DNA from: Vibrio superstes | GTDB lineage: Bacteria > Pseudomonadota > Gammaproteobacteria > Enterobacterales > Vibrionaceae | NCBI RefSeq assembly: GCF_003569005.1 | Contig: NZ_BCUR01000004.1 | Coordinates: 956,003 to 1,020,002, forward strand | Direction: 5' to 3' | Length of the DNA stretch: 64,000 nt | Position numbers and translations under genes: made by a program | Notes under the pieces: model-generated | The model's input: only the letters and a program-made list of their open reading frames with translations | Databases searched by the model: none | Told to the model about the DNA's origin: nothing | Shown: in pieces, positions 10,055 through 19,653 of the stretch | How the letters are laid out: every line of letters starts with the position of its first letter | Position numbering within the stretch: position 1 is the first letter of the stretch

Positions 10055-10082
10055 GACATCCGTTTTTAAGGTCTAAGTTTAA

Positions 10083-11516
10083 TTAGATCTTAAATTGTTC
10101 CAACGTCTTTTGCGATGGAGCTTGGGTTACCTTGCTCACAACAACAATAGAGATGAATGACAGAATGAATGCAGGTAGTAACTCATAGAAGTATTCGCCT
10201 TCAATTGAGATGTAGTTCTTAACGATAAAGATACTCAGAGCACCCACGATCATACCGGTAACCGCGCCGGCCTTAGTGGTTCCTTTCCAGCAAAGAGATA
10301 GAATCATTAGTGGACCAAATGCCGCACCAAATCCGCCCCATGCATAACCCACCATGGATAGGATTGAGCCATCATCGTTTGCTGCAATTACTAGTGCGAA
10401 CACGGCAAAACCAACCACACCCATACGACTAATCCATGCTTTCTTCTTCTCGTCCATCTTGCTAATGAAGCCAATGTCTTCAGTAAGAGAGGAGGTCAGA
10501 ACTAATAGCTGTGAATCAGCAGTAGACATAACCGCTGCCAATACTGCAGCAAGAATAAAGCCTGCGAATACAGGGTGGAATAGGGCATCCGTTAGCGCTA
10601 AGAAAATGCGCTCGCTGTTACCGCCTTCTCCAGAAACGCTCTGCAGTGGGTGGGTAGCATCGTAACCGATACCAATAAGAGCGATAGACACGGACAGCAC
10701 TAGTGTCAGGATCATCCAAGTGATACCAATGCGGCGCGCTTTAGGGATGTTCTCAACCTTGTCGATACCAATAAAGCGAGCAAGGATGTGTGGCTGACCA
10801 AAGTAACCTAGGCCCCAAGCAACGAGAGAGGCTCCTGTAATAAAGCTGGTTGAGAACTTAAATGCTTCAGGTCTCACCTCACTGATCACAACACTTGAAT
10901 CAGCAATCGCCATGTAGCCGAGCAACATACAGAAGAACAAGGCCGCTAGCATTAGAATGCCCTGAATAAGGTCAGTCCAACATACCGCCATGTAACCACC
11001 AAGGAAGGTGTAGGAAATCACGACAAACGCGGTGACATAAAGAGCCACCTCTTCTGTTGCACCAAAGCTATGAGCAAATAGCAATGTGCCGCCTTTCAAA
11101 CCCGAAGCCACATATAGAGTGAAGAAGAAAAGAATAACTAGGGTAGAAACGGTTTTGATCAAACCTGAATTATCTTCGAATCGTTTTGAGAGGAAGCTAG
11201 GCAGGGTGACGGTGTTGCTTGCTTCTGTGGCAACGCGCAGACGCGGAGCGACGATAAGCCAGTTTAGGTATGCACCCATGGTGAGACCAAAACCAATCCA
11301 AACACCTTCAACCAAACCACTGGCAAAAACGGCACCAGGTAGTCCAAGTAATAGCCAGCCACTCATGTCTGAGGCGCCAGCACTGACCGCTGAAGTTACA
11401 GGGCCTAAAGAACGACCACCAATAATGAAGTCTTGGTTATCGTGTGTTTTTCTCATTGAGTAATAGCCAATCCCTAGCATAAGCACTAGGTACAGGCCGA
11501 ATTGTATATAGATCAT
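10083..11516 (-). CDS. putP: Sodium/proline symporter PutP
   Basis: 477-aa member of the solute:sodium symporter family that imports proline with Na+. The diagnostic block GGRSLGP...SAGASDMSGWLLLGLPGA is present, including Asp50, equivalent to the essential Asp55 of E. coli PutP. About 13 membrane spans are visible. The length and motifs closely follow E. coli PutP (502 aa). putA, often linked to putP, is not adjacent. Downstream lies the terminator shared with the Lrp gene. The start ATG is used as given; the next gene upstream (tesB) has its own terminator. Confidence 0.94.
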   Translation of the reverse strand: MIYIQFGLYLVLMLGIGYYSMRKTHDNQDFIIGGRSLGPVTSAVSAGASDMSGWLLLGLPGAVFASGLVEGVWIGFGLTMGAYLNWLIVAPRLRVATEASNTVTLPSFLSKRFEDNSGLIKTVSTLVILFFFTLYVASGLKGGTLLFAHSFGATEEVALYVTAFVVISYTFLGGYMAVCWTDLIQGILMLAALFFCMLLGYMAIADSSVVISEVRPEAFKFSTSFITGASLVAWGLGYFGQPHILARFIGIDKVENIPKARRIGITWMILTLVLSVSIALIGIGYDATHPLQSVSGEGGNSERIFLALTDALFHPVFAGFILAAVLAAVMSTADSQLLVLTSSLTEDIGFISKMDEKKKAWISRMGVVGFAVFALVIAANDDGSILSMVGYAWGGFGAAFGPLMILSLCWKGTTKAGAVTGMIVGALSIFIVKNYISIEGEYFYELLPAFILSFISIVVVSKVTQAPSQKTLEQFKI

Positions 11517-11730
11517 GTTCTGCCTTTACATCTGAGGGAGAAAAGAAATGGAGGATTTGCAATATTAATTGCTAAAGGGATGTTAACAGTGATGTTGTGA
11601 ATGTTAATCCAAACAGCCATTTATAGTCGGCCAGCTCACAAAATAAGCAAGTAATTCCGATGTTTAGCGTATTTTACGGATAGTTATGCGGATAACAAAC
11701 AGATTAGATCAACATTTGTGTCGAAACCAA

Positions 11731-11758
11731 AAAGCACACCCCAATATGAGTGTGCTTT
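11731..11758 (-). terminator. Terminator of tesB
   Basis: 9-bp stem AAAGCACAC/GTGTGCTTT followed, on the minus strand, by a short T run. It lies 25 bases after the tesB stop, in the 266-base gap before putP. Confidence 0.75.
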
Positions 11759-11782
11759 ACTATGTTTTGCGTCGGTGTTTGG

Positions 11783-12640
11783 TTATTTAAAGCGCATTAC
11801 ACCTTCTTGAACGGCGCTTGCTACCATGTTGCCAGAGCGGTCGAAGATTTCACCGCGCACTAAGCCCCTTGAGTTAGCCGCATTTGGACTCTCAATCGCA
11901 TAAAGTAGCCAATCATCCATCTTAAATGGGCGGTGGAACCACATAGAGTGGTCAATAGTAGCCACTTGGAACTTAGGAGTGAACAAGCTGACTTCATGAG
12001 GATGAAGCGCTGTTACCAAGAAGCCCCAGTCTGATGCATAAGCCATAATATACTGATGGATTAATTGGCTCTCAGGAAGTTCGCCATTCGCTTTTATCCA
12101 AAGATATTGCTTAGGCTCTTCTTTATGCGGCTTGAGCGGGTTGACTACCTTAACTGGGCGAACCTCAATAGCCTTCTCACCGCAAAAGGTTTGACGAATT
12201 GGCTCTGGCAAAAACTCAGCAATCTTGGAAGCAAGTTCGCCTTCTGATGCAAAGTTATCAGGGCCCGGGATGTCAGGCATTGCATTTTGATGCTCAAATC
12301 CGGGCTGATCGCCATGATAAGATGCTGTGAGATAGAAGATGGGACGGCCGTTCTGTATGGCTTTTACACGTCGAGTGCTAAAACTTCTTCCGTCTCTAAG
12401 ATTCTCAACATCATAGATGATGCTTTTGTTGGGATCGCCGGGGTGCAAGAAGTAGCTGTGAAAAGAGTGGACGCTGCGATCGCTTGGCACGGTATAACGA
12501 GAAGCCGAGAGTGCTTGCCCTAACACTTGACCACCGTACACTTGCGGTAATCCAAGGTGTTCGCTTTCACCTCGGAACAAACCGAGTTCTAGTTGCTCTA
12601 ACTGTAAAAGTGTTAATAGTTCATTTAGTGGCTTGCTCAT
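11783..12640 (-). CDS. tesB: Acyl-CoA thioesterase II TesB
   Basis: 285-aa double-hotdog thioesterase that hydrolyses medium- and long-chain acyl-CoA. The catalytic triad known from E. coli falls at identical numbers: Asp204 in YASDWGF, Thr228 in ATIDHSMWFHRPF and Gln278 in VQEGVMR. The N-terminal hotdog carries YGGQVLGQAL. It is monocistronic on the minus strand. The order tesB, ybaY-like gene, alkyltransferase-like gene, ffs reproduces the enterobacterial neighbourhood, which supports the assignment. Confidence 0.96.
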   Translation of the reverse strand: MSKPLNELLTLLQLEQLELGLFRGESEHLGLPQVYGGQVLGQALSASRYTVPSDRSVHSFHSYFLHPGDPNKSIIYDVENLRDGRSFSTRRVKAIQNGRPIFYLTASYHGDQPGFEHQNAMPDIPGPDNFASEGELASKIAEFLPEPIRQTFCGEKAIEVRPVKVVNPLKPHKEEPKQYLWIKANGELPESQLIHQYIMAYASDWGFLVTALHPHEVSLFTPKFQVATIDHSMWFHRPFKMDDWLLYAIESPNAANSRGLVRGEIFDRSGNMVASAVQEGVMRFK

Positions 12641-12790
12641 CCGACCTCCGATTCAGTTGCAATCCGAAAATACCCGTTAATGACCTATTAAACAAGAGCT
12701 ATTTGTGACAGAGCGCGCGTTTTATATTGAGTAACATCGGTAACTAAGCGTAGGATATAGTTAGAAAAACCCAACAATAAGAGAGAATCA

Positions 12791-13237
12791 ATGACCATGA
12801 ACTTACGAAATTGGATGTTGGCATCAGCAGTGGGCGTATTGCTAGTAGGGTGTGCACAAACCGAGAGTGACGCAATGAAAGTGAATATGGCAGAAAGCGC
12901 AGAAATGGTAGAGGTGACAGGGACTCTTGCCTATAGAGAAAGAATAGCCTTGCCGGATAATGCCGAGGTAACGGTGACCCTTGAAGATACCTCCCTTGCA
13001 GATGCGAAAGCTGTGGTTCTAGATACTCAAACCTTTACCACAGAGGGCAAGCAAGTGCCGTTTGGCTTCAGCCTAAGCTATAACAGCGCGGATATTGACC
13101 CTAGACACACCTACAATGTTCGAGCGCAAATTCGTGTGGACGGTAAGCTTAGATTCACTACCGATACGGCGGTAAGAGTGATTACCGATATCGAACAAAC
13201 TCACGACGTAGCGATTCAATTAGTTGGAGTTCGTTAG
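12791..13237 (+). CDS. YbaY-like lipoprotein
   Basis: 148-aa predicted lipoprotein: signal peptide with lipobox LLVGC (Cys21), then a beta-sandwich domain of the YbaY type. Features include VTGTLAYRERIALPDNAEVTVTLEDTS and the ending VRVITDIEQTHDVAIQLV. The residue after the lipid Cys is Ala, so outer-membrane sorting is expected by the usual +2 rule. It sits beside tesB and atl, as ybaY does in E. coli. The molecular role of this family is not established. An MTM or an internal MNL start are both possible. Confidence 0.85.
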   Translation: MTMNLRNWMLASAVGVLLVGCAQTESDAMKVNMAESAEMVEVTGTLAYRERIALPDNAEVTVTLEDTSLADAKAVVLDTQTFTTEGKQVPFGFSLSYNSADIDPRHTYNVRAQIRVDGKLRFTTDTAVRVITDIEQTHDVAIQLVGVR

Positions 13238-13290
13238 TTTTTTACATTTGGATAACATCTGATGAAAAGTGGCGATCCTGAGCTTTTGGC

Positions 13291-13593
13291 TTAGGGTTGC
13301 CAGCGAAACTGCCTTAACTTCACTTTTCCTGCTGTACTAAACACAATTCCTTCTTCAACTAGCCGTAATTTCTGGCGTTGTAAATCCTCACCTTTAAGCG
13401 AAATCTCCCCTTTACTATTGATTACTCTATGCCAGGGCAGGGCTGAGCCTTCTGGTAAATTACTTAAAATGGCGCCTACCTGCCTCGCGTAACCCGGATA
13501 GCCCGAAAATTTAGCAATATCTCCGTAGGTACTGACCATTCCTAGCGGAATTTGGTGAACTACCGCAAAGACTTTGTATTTTAATTGGTGCAT
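13291..13593 (-). CDS. atl: Alkyltransferase-like protein (Atl, MGMT family)
   Basis: 100-aa DNA-binding protein that recognises O6-alkylguanine and hands it to nucleotide excision repair. It is the C-terminal domain of MGMT with Trp54 in PWHRV replacing the catalytic Cys of PCHRV, the defining mark of Atl proteins. The arginine finger and recognition helix region (GYPGYARQVGAILS) is intact. The length equals other Atl proteins. It is convergent with the ybaY-like gene and divergent from the membrane protein gene that follows. Confidence 0.93.
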   Translation of the reverse strand: MHQLKYKVFAVVHQIPLGMVSTYGDIAKFSGYPGYARQVGAILSNLPEGSALPWHRVINSKGEISLKGEDLQRQKLRLVEEGIVFSTAGKVKLRQFRWQP

Positions 13594-13652
13594 AATGTTA
13601 TCGACTGTTAAATAAATTGAGGAATAAAAACAGTAATCGCAAGGAGGCGAGT

Positions 13653-14387
13653 ATGATGTTTTCTACAGTTCAGTTCTTTATTACCACGTTGTTGGCCATT
13701 ATATGTGCTCAGTCCATCGATGTCAGTCAGGGAAATGTTCCCGTTCTGGCTCTGGCTATCCCAGCACTGTGGATTATCTCGCGCTCACGTGCATCAGGCA
13801 TTTTCCTACTTGTCGGCCTCTGTCTATACGGCTTCACTCTCTCATATCAACCTACAGCACTTTCAGTATCGATGTGGATCTTATTTCCTCTATTGATGGT
13901 GGCGTTTTCTAAGCGTTGTAACATTGGCGCTCGATTGTGTGTGTTCTCGTTTTTCTTATTCATGCAGTCAGGGATTATCTACTCCCAAGTTATTGGTGCG
14001 CTAAGCGGAGAAGCTATCTACACACTGCTGCAAATAGTCAGTGTGGCGATGATTTGGCTGGCGGCCGTATCATGGAAAACCTCCTCTAAGCACGGCTGGT
14101 GGGCTCTTTTCTTAGTGCTGCCTTTGCTGGTGGCTGATATGACTCACGCAGCGCTTATCTCGTTGACGATTGTCGGTATCATGTTCTCAATGGAAAGCAT
14201 GGTGAAGAGCAAGTCTAAGCTTCTTAAACTGCAATGCTGGACACTGCCAACCGCAGCGTTCGCTTCACTGGTTGCAATGCCAAGCGGAAATGTACAAGGA
14301 ATCGTACTGCTGGTTTGGTTACTGATTTTGGGTGCAATCTGGATGACAGATTACATCCTGCGTATAAATGAAGAGATTGGCGATTAA
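13653..14387 (+). CDS. Multi-pass membrane protein of unknown function
   Basis: 245 aa with about seven hydrophobic spans and short loops. A strong ribosome site AAGGAGG (13641-13647) precedes two adjacent ATGs (13653 and 13656), so the longer upstream frame is not used. No transport or catalytic motif is recognised. The last cytoplasmic tail is short and charged (RINEEIGD). It lies between atl and ffs in a conserved core neighbourhood and reads toward ffs. I do not recognise the family. Confidence 0.75.
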   Translation: MMFSTVQFFITTLLAIICAQSIDVSQGNVPVLALAIPALWIISRSRASGIFLLVGLCLYGFTLSYQPTALSVSMWILFPLLMVAFSKRCNIGARLCVFSFFLFMQSGIIYSQVIGALSGEAIYTLLQIVSVAMIWLAAVSWKTSSKHGWWALFLVLPLLVADMTHAALISLTIVGIMFSMESMVKSKSKLLKLQCWTLPTAAFASLVAMPSGNVQGIVLLVWLLILGAIWMTDYILRINEEIGD

Positions 14388-14481
14388 ACTTTCAACGGTT
14401 AACACCAAAGCCAGAAAAAGCGCTTGTATAAACTCAGGGGATGATGAATAATCCCCACACTTCTTTAGCAAAGCTATTTGT

Positions 14482-14601
14482 TGGAGATGCTCTATGGAGG
14501 CCTGGTCCTCCCGCAACAATAGTTCGTGAACTCGGTCAGGTCCGGAAGGAAGCAGCCGCAGCGGATGACTTGTGTGCCGGGATGTGGCTGGGTCTCCACC
14601 C
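14482..14601 (+). ncRNA. ffs: 4.5S RNA of the signal recognition particle
   Basis: The universally conserved SRP domain IV is present: GGTCAGGTCCGGAAGGAAGCA with the partner strand GTGTGCCGGGATG, forming the Ffh-binding hairpin. The 5' end (GGAGATGC) pairs with the 3' end (GGTCTCC). At about 120 nt it matches the bacterial 4.5S class. The last 18 bases are part of the direct repeat that bounds the genomic island, so this gene is the insertion site and stays intact after insertion. Confidence 0.95.
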
Positions 14602-14765
14602 AATCTAAAGAAGCCGCTTTTATAGCGGCTTTTTGCTATCTAAAGCATTGAAATAAATCGCTATTTACGCAAAGTAAACCTTTACCTCAAATTATTTTTG
14701 CGAGTCTTCACGCATTTCGGACTGGTACTAAACCTTGGTACTACACTATGCGATATCTTTCTCTC
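14584..14765 (+). repeat. Left copy of 182-bp island-bounding direct repeat
   Basis: Identical, base for base by eye, to 35654-35835. It spans the last 18 bases of ffs, its terminator, about 110 bases of AT-rich sequence and the first six codons of the integrase gene. Normal attachment cores are far shorter, so most of this repeat is probably a duplicated island end, not the crossover core. Confidence 0.95.
14611..14635 (+). terminator. Terminator of ffs
   Basis: Stem AAGCCGCT/AGCGGCTT followed by a T run just after 4.5S RNA. An identical second copy lies in the right repeat near 35680-35705. Confidence 0.9.
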
Positions 14766-16766
14766 AGCTCAAATGGGATCTGGCGTTTTCGATACCAGAT
14801 CCCTGTGCTTGCTCGGCCGTTTTTTGGCTTTCGACGTGAGGTAAAAACGTCCTTAGGTTCGATATCCAAACAGGCGGCTCAAATTAAAGCCTTGCAACTT
14901 GAAGTTGAGATAAAAATAAAGATGAAGACACTGCATACTCATTGTATTACCAGTACTGAACTTACGCTCCAGACTGTGCCAGTTATCATTCACCTGTGTG
15001 CTTTGGATAGTCAAAGGCTAATAGAGAAAGCGTTGGAGCTACTTGAGAACGTTCCCGAGAATCAGGAGAAATTACGCCAGCTGAATCAGGTATTTACGAA
15101 AGAGCGTATACCACCCAATAAGATGTATCTTCTCGACTTGAGCCTCACTCCATCGCTTGCGGTAGTGAATGAGATTTATGCGGGAGGATTAGCTCCCTCA
15201 CAGTTTGTTAAGAACATGATGAAGCAGATCAGCTTTATTGACGGTACATCACCTGCCCCTGAAGCGATGGATCTGCTGATGATGAAGTTCACGAATCTAC
15301 TTGATTTAAGGTTGGATGCACGCCGAGCATTCGAGTCACTGGATTTTCCATTGATAAAGAAGATCCACAATCAGTTAAGTCAGCTCTCTGAAAGTACCCA
15401 ATATCTTGATAATGAGTGTTTTGATCACAGCTACACAGAGCCGATTGATGTAAAGAGTCGACAAGATGAAGCCTCGCAACAATGCCCAACGAGTTCATCA
15501 CAACCGTTCAGCCAACCGCAGACCAGTGCCACCGTTTCTCACTCAAATGCAGAGGCAGATCCTATGCCTGCTCCTTCGTGTCCTCGCCATTGGCATATCC
15601 AAACGGTGCTTGAGGCGCAGAAGAAGGAAAAGGAACAGCTGTTGGTTGTGAATTCGAATAGATCAGAGCTTCCCCCTGAGGGAGATCGTGCACAGCGTCG
15701 ATGTTTGGTGGTGCATGAAGTGCTAGGTACGGATGATGTGCGTAACATTTCGCGAGATCAGGCCATTAGAGCCGCCGCGATCATCACCACTTTGCCTGTT
15801 GACCCACTAAAGACACGTCATAAGGCATTATTTGAGGGGCGTTCGAGAACCGAATGGCCTGAGATTAATGTGAGCCTAGACTCGCCATTACCCACGCTGA
15901 AACAAAAAACGGTCAGCGACTATATCGGCTCGATATCTACGCTTTATGCTTGGGCCTCGAAGCATTATGACAAAAAACACATACAGAATCCTTGGGTAGG
16001 CATCGTTAAGAAGCGTCCTCAAGGGCAAAAGGAAGTGGATGACCGATTACCAATGGACGAGACTGATTTAGCCATGGTCTTTGGCCATCGGGTGTTCTCG
16101 AAGGGGCAACTTGGGGTGAATCCACGTACGAAAACCCCTTGTGCTTATCAATATTGGCTACCACTGCTGAGCTTATATGATATGTTGCGAGGCAACGAGG
16201 GGGCGCAATTATATCGCGATGATATTAAAACCGAGTGCAGCATCCCCTATATTGAGGTGCGCGCGGGTAGGGAGCTTCAGAGTGTCAAGAATCCTCAATC
16301 CATTCGGAAGCTGCCGATACATGCACGATTGATAGAGTTAGGGTTTATCGATTACGTGTCTTTGTTTGAGCCCAATGAACGTATTTTTCCAGAGTTAAGT
16401 TATCACCAGAAAGATAAATACTTTCGAGGTGCCGGTGACTGGTTTTCACGAACGTTCAGTAAAAAATATCAAGAGAGCCCTGAATTAAAGTCATTCTACA
16501 GCTTGCGCCATAATTGCCTTGGTTTCTATAAAGATAACATCGGGATAAATCAACCCCTGATAAAGGCGCTGGCCGGGCATATTAATGCAGACATTACGTT
16601 TGAGCGATATGGAAAAGAAGTCGCGCTGAAAATGTTAAAAGAACAGCTTGATGCGCTGCATTTTCCGTGTGTTCCTGAGCACATTACCCCATTTTTTGAG
16701 GGGAATTACCTGCAATACCACAAAGAGCATCGTGAGAAATATCTCGCCATGCAGTCTAAAAAATAG
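14748..16766 (+). CDS. Large tyrosine recombinase (island integrase)
   Basis: 672-aa site-specific recombinase, long for the family. The N-terminus is of the short beta-sheet type seen in large integrases (MRYLSLSSNGIWRFRYQIP). A Ser/Pro/Gln-rich linker lies near residues 240-285. The C-terminal catalytic domain carries Arg481 (MLRGNEGA), Lys514 (SVKNPQS), Arg587 (SLRHN), His611 (AGHINAD) and the nucleophile Tyr621 (FERYGKE). All catalytic positions are filled, although the usual HxxR motif is SLRH. The gene starts inside the left repeat, 146 bases after ffs. It should catalyse island integration and excision at ffs. Confidence 0.92.
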   Translation: MRYLSLSSNGIWRFRYQIPVLARPFFGFRREVKTSLGSISKQAAQIKALQLEVEIKIKMKTLHTHCITSTELTLQTVPVIIHLCALDSQRLIEKALELLENVPENQEKLRQLNQVFTKERIPPNKMYLLDLSLTPSLAVVNEIYAGGLAPSQFVKNMMKQISFIDGTSPAPEAMDLLMMKFTNLLDLRLDARRAFESLDFPLIKKIHNQLSQLSESTQYLDNECFDHSYTEPIDVKSRQDEASQQCPTSSSQPFSQPQTSATVSHSNAEADPMPAPSCPRHWHIQTVLEAQKKEKEQLLVVNSNRSELPPEGDRAQRRCLVVHEVLGTDDVRNISRDQAIRAAAIITTLPVDPLKTRHKALFEGRSRTEWPEINVSLDSPLPTLKQKTVSDYIGSISTLYAWASKHYDKKHIQNPWVGIVKKRPQGQKEVDDRLPMDETDLAMVFGHRVFSKGQLGVNPRTKTPCAYQYWLPLLSLYDMLRGNEGAQLYRDDIKTECSIPYIEVRAGRELQSVKNPQSIRKLPIHARLIELGFIDYVSLFEPNERIFPELSYHQKDKYFRGAGDWFSRTFSKKYQESPELKSFYSLRHNCLGFYKDNIGINQPLIKALAGHINADITFERYGKEVALKMLKEQLDALHFPCVPEHITPFFEGNYLQYHKEHREKYLAMQSKK

Positions 16767-17598
16767 ATATTGTATTCGAGCTCTTATCAGTTCAGCACCA
16801 TCGCTATATAAATCGCTTATGTCTCAAACGTGCTTAAGGACTCTTCGCTAGCAAGGTTTTGCCCCATTTCGTGCTAGCACCGCTTACCTCTTCTTGGGAT
16901 ATCCGTCCTAATTGGCTAATTTTTCTTTATGTCTGTAATGCAAGGTAATACCCCTTTACTCTTTCTAGAATTTTTTAGGTTTATTAATGTCAATTCATTT
17001 AGGCTTCTTAAATACACAGTTAGATTATCGTGAGAATTAATGGCTGTATACTTAGCGATGTTTTCTTATTGGGCAAATTTCTTAAAGATTTTATTTGAGA
17101 ATCATTGTATTTTGGTACTAACGCTGCTTGATTGTAACTACAGCTAACATCGATAAGAACGTCACTTAGCGAACGTAAACCTAGTCCAGAGACAGTGCTG
17201 CAGTGTGCTTTCTATCTAGTCGCTCTTCAGTTGCTGGGTCGAATCGTATGAAATGTCTTATGAATATTAAAGCTTCCTCAGAATCATAGAGTACTATGAT
17301 CGGATGCTGCGTTAACCCAATCCCTTATTTGAAAGGTATTTCTTCGCTTAATCAAAATAAGAACTTAGTTATTCTATAATTAAAGAGCATTTCTTGTTTT
17401 TGTGACTTAAAGCTCTAAAAACCAGACAGGTTAGTTACTATAGTAAATAGTGTCCTACTGCATGGTCAGCTAAGAAAGTGATAATTAATTACGCAGAATA
17501 ATTTGCCAAAACGGACTAAATGGTTTACGTAATCAGTAGATTCTTCAGCAAGGTTAATGGGGAGAGGCTTATTAGGATGACACACATCGAGGGTGTAA
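16767..17598. other. Long non-coding stretch after the integrase
   Basis: About 830 AT-rich bases without a supported gene. No repeat, tRNA or IS remnant is apparent. A near-palindrome TCATAGAGTACTATGA at about 17287-17302 is the only structure seen. It could hold regulatory DNA for the LysR pair, or the excision-associated sites expected beside an integrase. Confidence 0.5.
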
Positions 17599-17607
17599 TA
17601 TATTAAT

Positions 17608-18534
17608 ATTCATGATTTAGACCTAAATCTATTAAAAGTATTACGAGCGATCGTAGAGACGAAAAGCGCAAGTTCAGCAGCGGTGAGGTTAGGGATTTCT
17701 CAAGCCAGCGTGAGTCGTGGAATAGTGAAGCTCAGAGAGCATTTTGGGCCACAGTTCATTGTTCGACAACATCACGGGTTAGCACCCTCTGAATTAGCGA
17801 TTAAACTAGCTCAAGCTTCTGCAGAAATTCTGTTGCCTATTGAGAAAGTACTGGACGCCTATTTAGACTTTGAACCACAGCAGTACACTGGCAAGATCAC
17901 TATTCTGGTGAATACGTTTTTGCTCGAATTTTTTGGCCCAGAATTGGTGCTTCAATTAAGGCGATCTTTCCCAAACGCGACGTTTAATCTATCTCAATGG
18001 CAAAAAGACTCATTGAACGACGTGCTCAAAGGCAACGTTGATTACGTTATTCAATTGCAATCTTACCAATTCCCACAACAACTGCACTGCCGCGGCTTAG
18101 CTCAGCTAGAGAATGTTCTTATTGCGCGTAAAAACCATCCAGTGCTATCGAAAAGCAGCGATTGGGAGAGCATTCATCACTTGCCCATAGCTCGGTTGTA
18201 TTTGGATGGCATCAATCCTAATAAAGGCATTTTAGAGACTCTCTACGAACAAAGAGGTTACAAGGCGAATTTCTTACTGACTACGCACAGCATTCGTGCG
18301 GCTGTGGCTTTGATAAAAAATAGCGATGCGATTCTATTCTCAAACCGATATGTGTGTGTGAACGATCCGGTACTCTCAGAATATGCGCTTCCACCGACGC
18401 CAGAGACATTCAACCTTTTGGACATCAATGGCTTGTATTTGCAAGACCGACGAGGGAACCCCTTAACTCAGGCCCTTCATCAATCAATACAAACCTTTTT
18501 TGACTCCAACTCTCTCATTAAGGGTAAGCAATGA
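17608..18534 (+). CDS. LysR family regulator, first of a tandem pair, start codon unclear
   Basis: The protein from HDLDLNLLK onward aligns well with the next gene, and a complete helix-turn-helix (SSAAVRLGISQASVSRG) is encoded. There is no ATG, GTG or TTG ahead of it: where the paralogue has its ATG this frame has TAA (17596-17598). The first usable GTG (17683) would delete half of the DNA-binding domain. An ATG at 17577 is out of frame by one base. Either ATT (17608) initiates, or a one-base change has silenced the gene. The C-terminal effector domain is intact (DWESIHHLPIARL; NSDAILFSNRYV). Its stop overlaps the ATG of the next gene by 4 bases. Confidence 0.7.
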   Translation: MHDLDLNLLKVLRAIVETKSASSAAVRLGISQASVSRGIVKLREHFGPQFIVRQHHGLAPSELAIKLAQASAEILLPIEKVLDAYLDFEPQQYTGKITILVNTFLLEFFGPELVLQLRRSFPNATFNLSQWQKDSLNDVLKGNVDYVIQLQSYQFPQQLHCRGLAQLENVLIARKNHPVLSKSSDWESIHHLPIARLYLDGINPNKGILETLYEQRGYKANFLLTTHSIRAAVALIKNSDAILFSNRYVCVNDPVLSEYALPPTPETFNLLDINGLYLQDRRGNPLTQALHQSIQTFFDSNSLIKGKQ

Positions 18535-19448
18535 AAACAAAACTGCACGACCTCGACCTTAACTTACTGAAATATCTGGAAGCTATTGTCCATTCAGGCA
18601 GCACCGCAGCGGCAGCGGAACACTTAGGTGTCTCACAGGCGAGCGTGAGCCGAGGTTTAGCGACACTGAGAGAAACGTTTGGTGATGAGCTTTTTATTAG
18701 AAGAGCTCATGGGGTCGAACCTTCTGATTTGGCGGTTAAACTCGCTGAAGCCAACGCTGAAATGCTTAGGCCATTGAGCCAAATCATTGACTCATACCAA
18801 GACTTCGACCCAAAGATGTTTGAGGGGACAATAAGAATAGCGATCAACATCATCATATTAGAGTTGCATGGGGATGGGCTCTTTAGTCAATTGAGAAACA
18901 CCTTTCCGAAAGCTGATTTTGAATTGATTTACTGGCAAGAAAATTCATTAAGTCAGGTATTAGACGGCAACATTGATTACATCGTTCTTTTTGCCTCTCA
19001 AAACCTCCCACAAAACATCTATCGTCATACTTTAAAGGAAGTCGATCTTTGTCTTGTGGCTAGGAAAGATCATCCGATCCTTAGTTTAAACTCAGATTGG
19101 GAGAATATTCATGACTTGCCGATCGCTAAAATCATTGTTGATGGCGTCAAAACTAAACACTCAAAGATAGAAGAGTATTACGCCTACAAGGGCTATCGAG
19201 CTAGAGTCTCACTATCCACACACAGTGTACGTGTAATCATTAACAAATTAGTGAACTCCGATGCCATTATGTTTGGCAGTCAGTTTGTCAGCACATTAGA
19301 TGAGCAGTTATGCCGTTATAGTTTGCCGCTTTTACCCGAAGGGTTGAGAACAAGTGAAGTGTGTGGTGGGTACTTGCAGTCCAGAAGAGGAGTGCCTTTC
19401 TACTCCGCGTTACAGCAATCTGTTCAACACTATTTCACTAAAATATAG
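18531..19448 (+). CDS. LysR family regulator, second of a tandem pair
   Basis: 305 aa. Winged HTH at residues 8-66 (LDLNLLKYLEAIVHSG; HLGVSQASVSRGLA), then a periplasmic-binding-like effector domain (ARKDHPILSLNSDWENIHDL). The ATGA overlap with the preceding paralogue implies one operon. It is related to that gene and to the regulator at 21300-22235 over the whole length, so the three arose by duplication, either in this island or in an ancestor. Its targets are probably the adjacent outer-membrane and efflux genes (inference). Confidence 0.9.
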   Translation: MKTKLHDLDLNLLKYLEAIVHSGSTAAAAEHLGVSQASVSRGLATLRETFGDELFIRRAHGVEPSDLAVKLAEANAEMLRPLSQIIDSYQDFDPKMFEGTIRIAINIIILELHGDGLFSQLRNTFPKADFELIYWQENSLSQVLDGNIDYIVLFASQNLPQNIYRHTLKEVDLCLVARKDHPILSLNSDWENIHDLPIAKIIVDGVKTKHSKIEEYYAYKGYRARVSLSTHSVRVIINKLVNSDAIMFGSQFVSTLDEQLCRYSLPLLPEGLRTSEVCGGYLQSRRGVPFYSALQQSVQHYFTKI

Positions 19449-19653
19449 AACAGCCAACAATTCAACAGCCTTTTCGGTAGGAAGCACTCCTATTGGCCAA
19501 ATATGAAAATGCCATGCCATCGTTTAGGCGCTGTTTAAGCACGATGGCGACACCTCTTTTCTCATGTCGCTTTAAGCCTAATTAAATGTGTTAGCAGCCT
19601 CTCTATTTTTCAGAGTTATATCACATTGGTCGATGGCCTTTGGTGGCGTGAAA

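Noticed and set aside
14319-14603. Minus-strand frame across ffs
   Set aside because: It is antisense to 4.5S RNA and explained by that gene.
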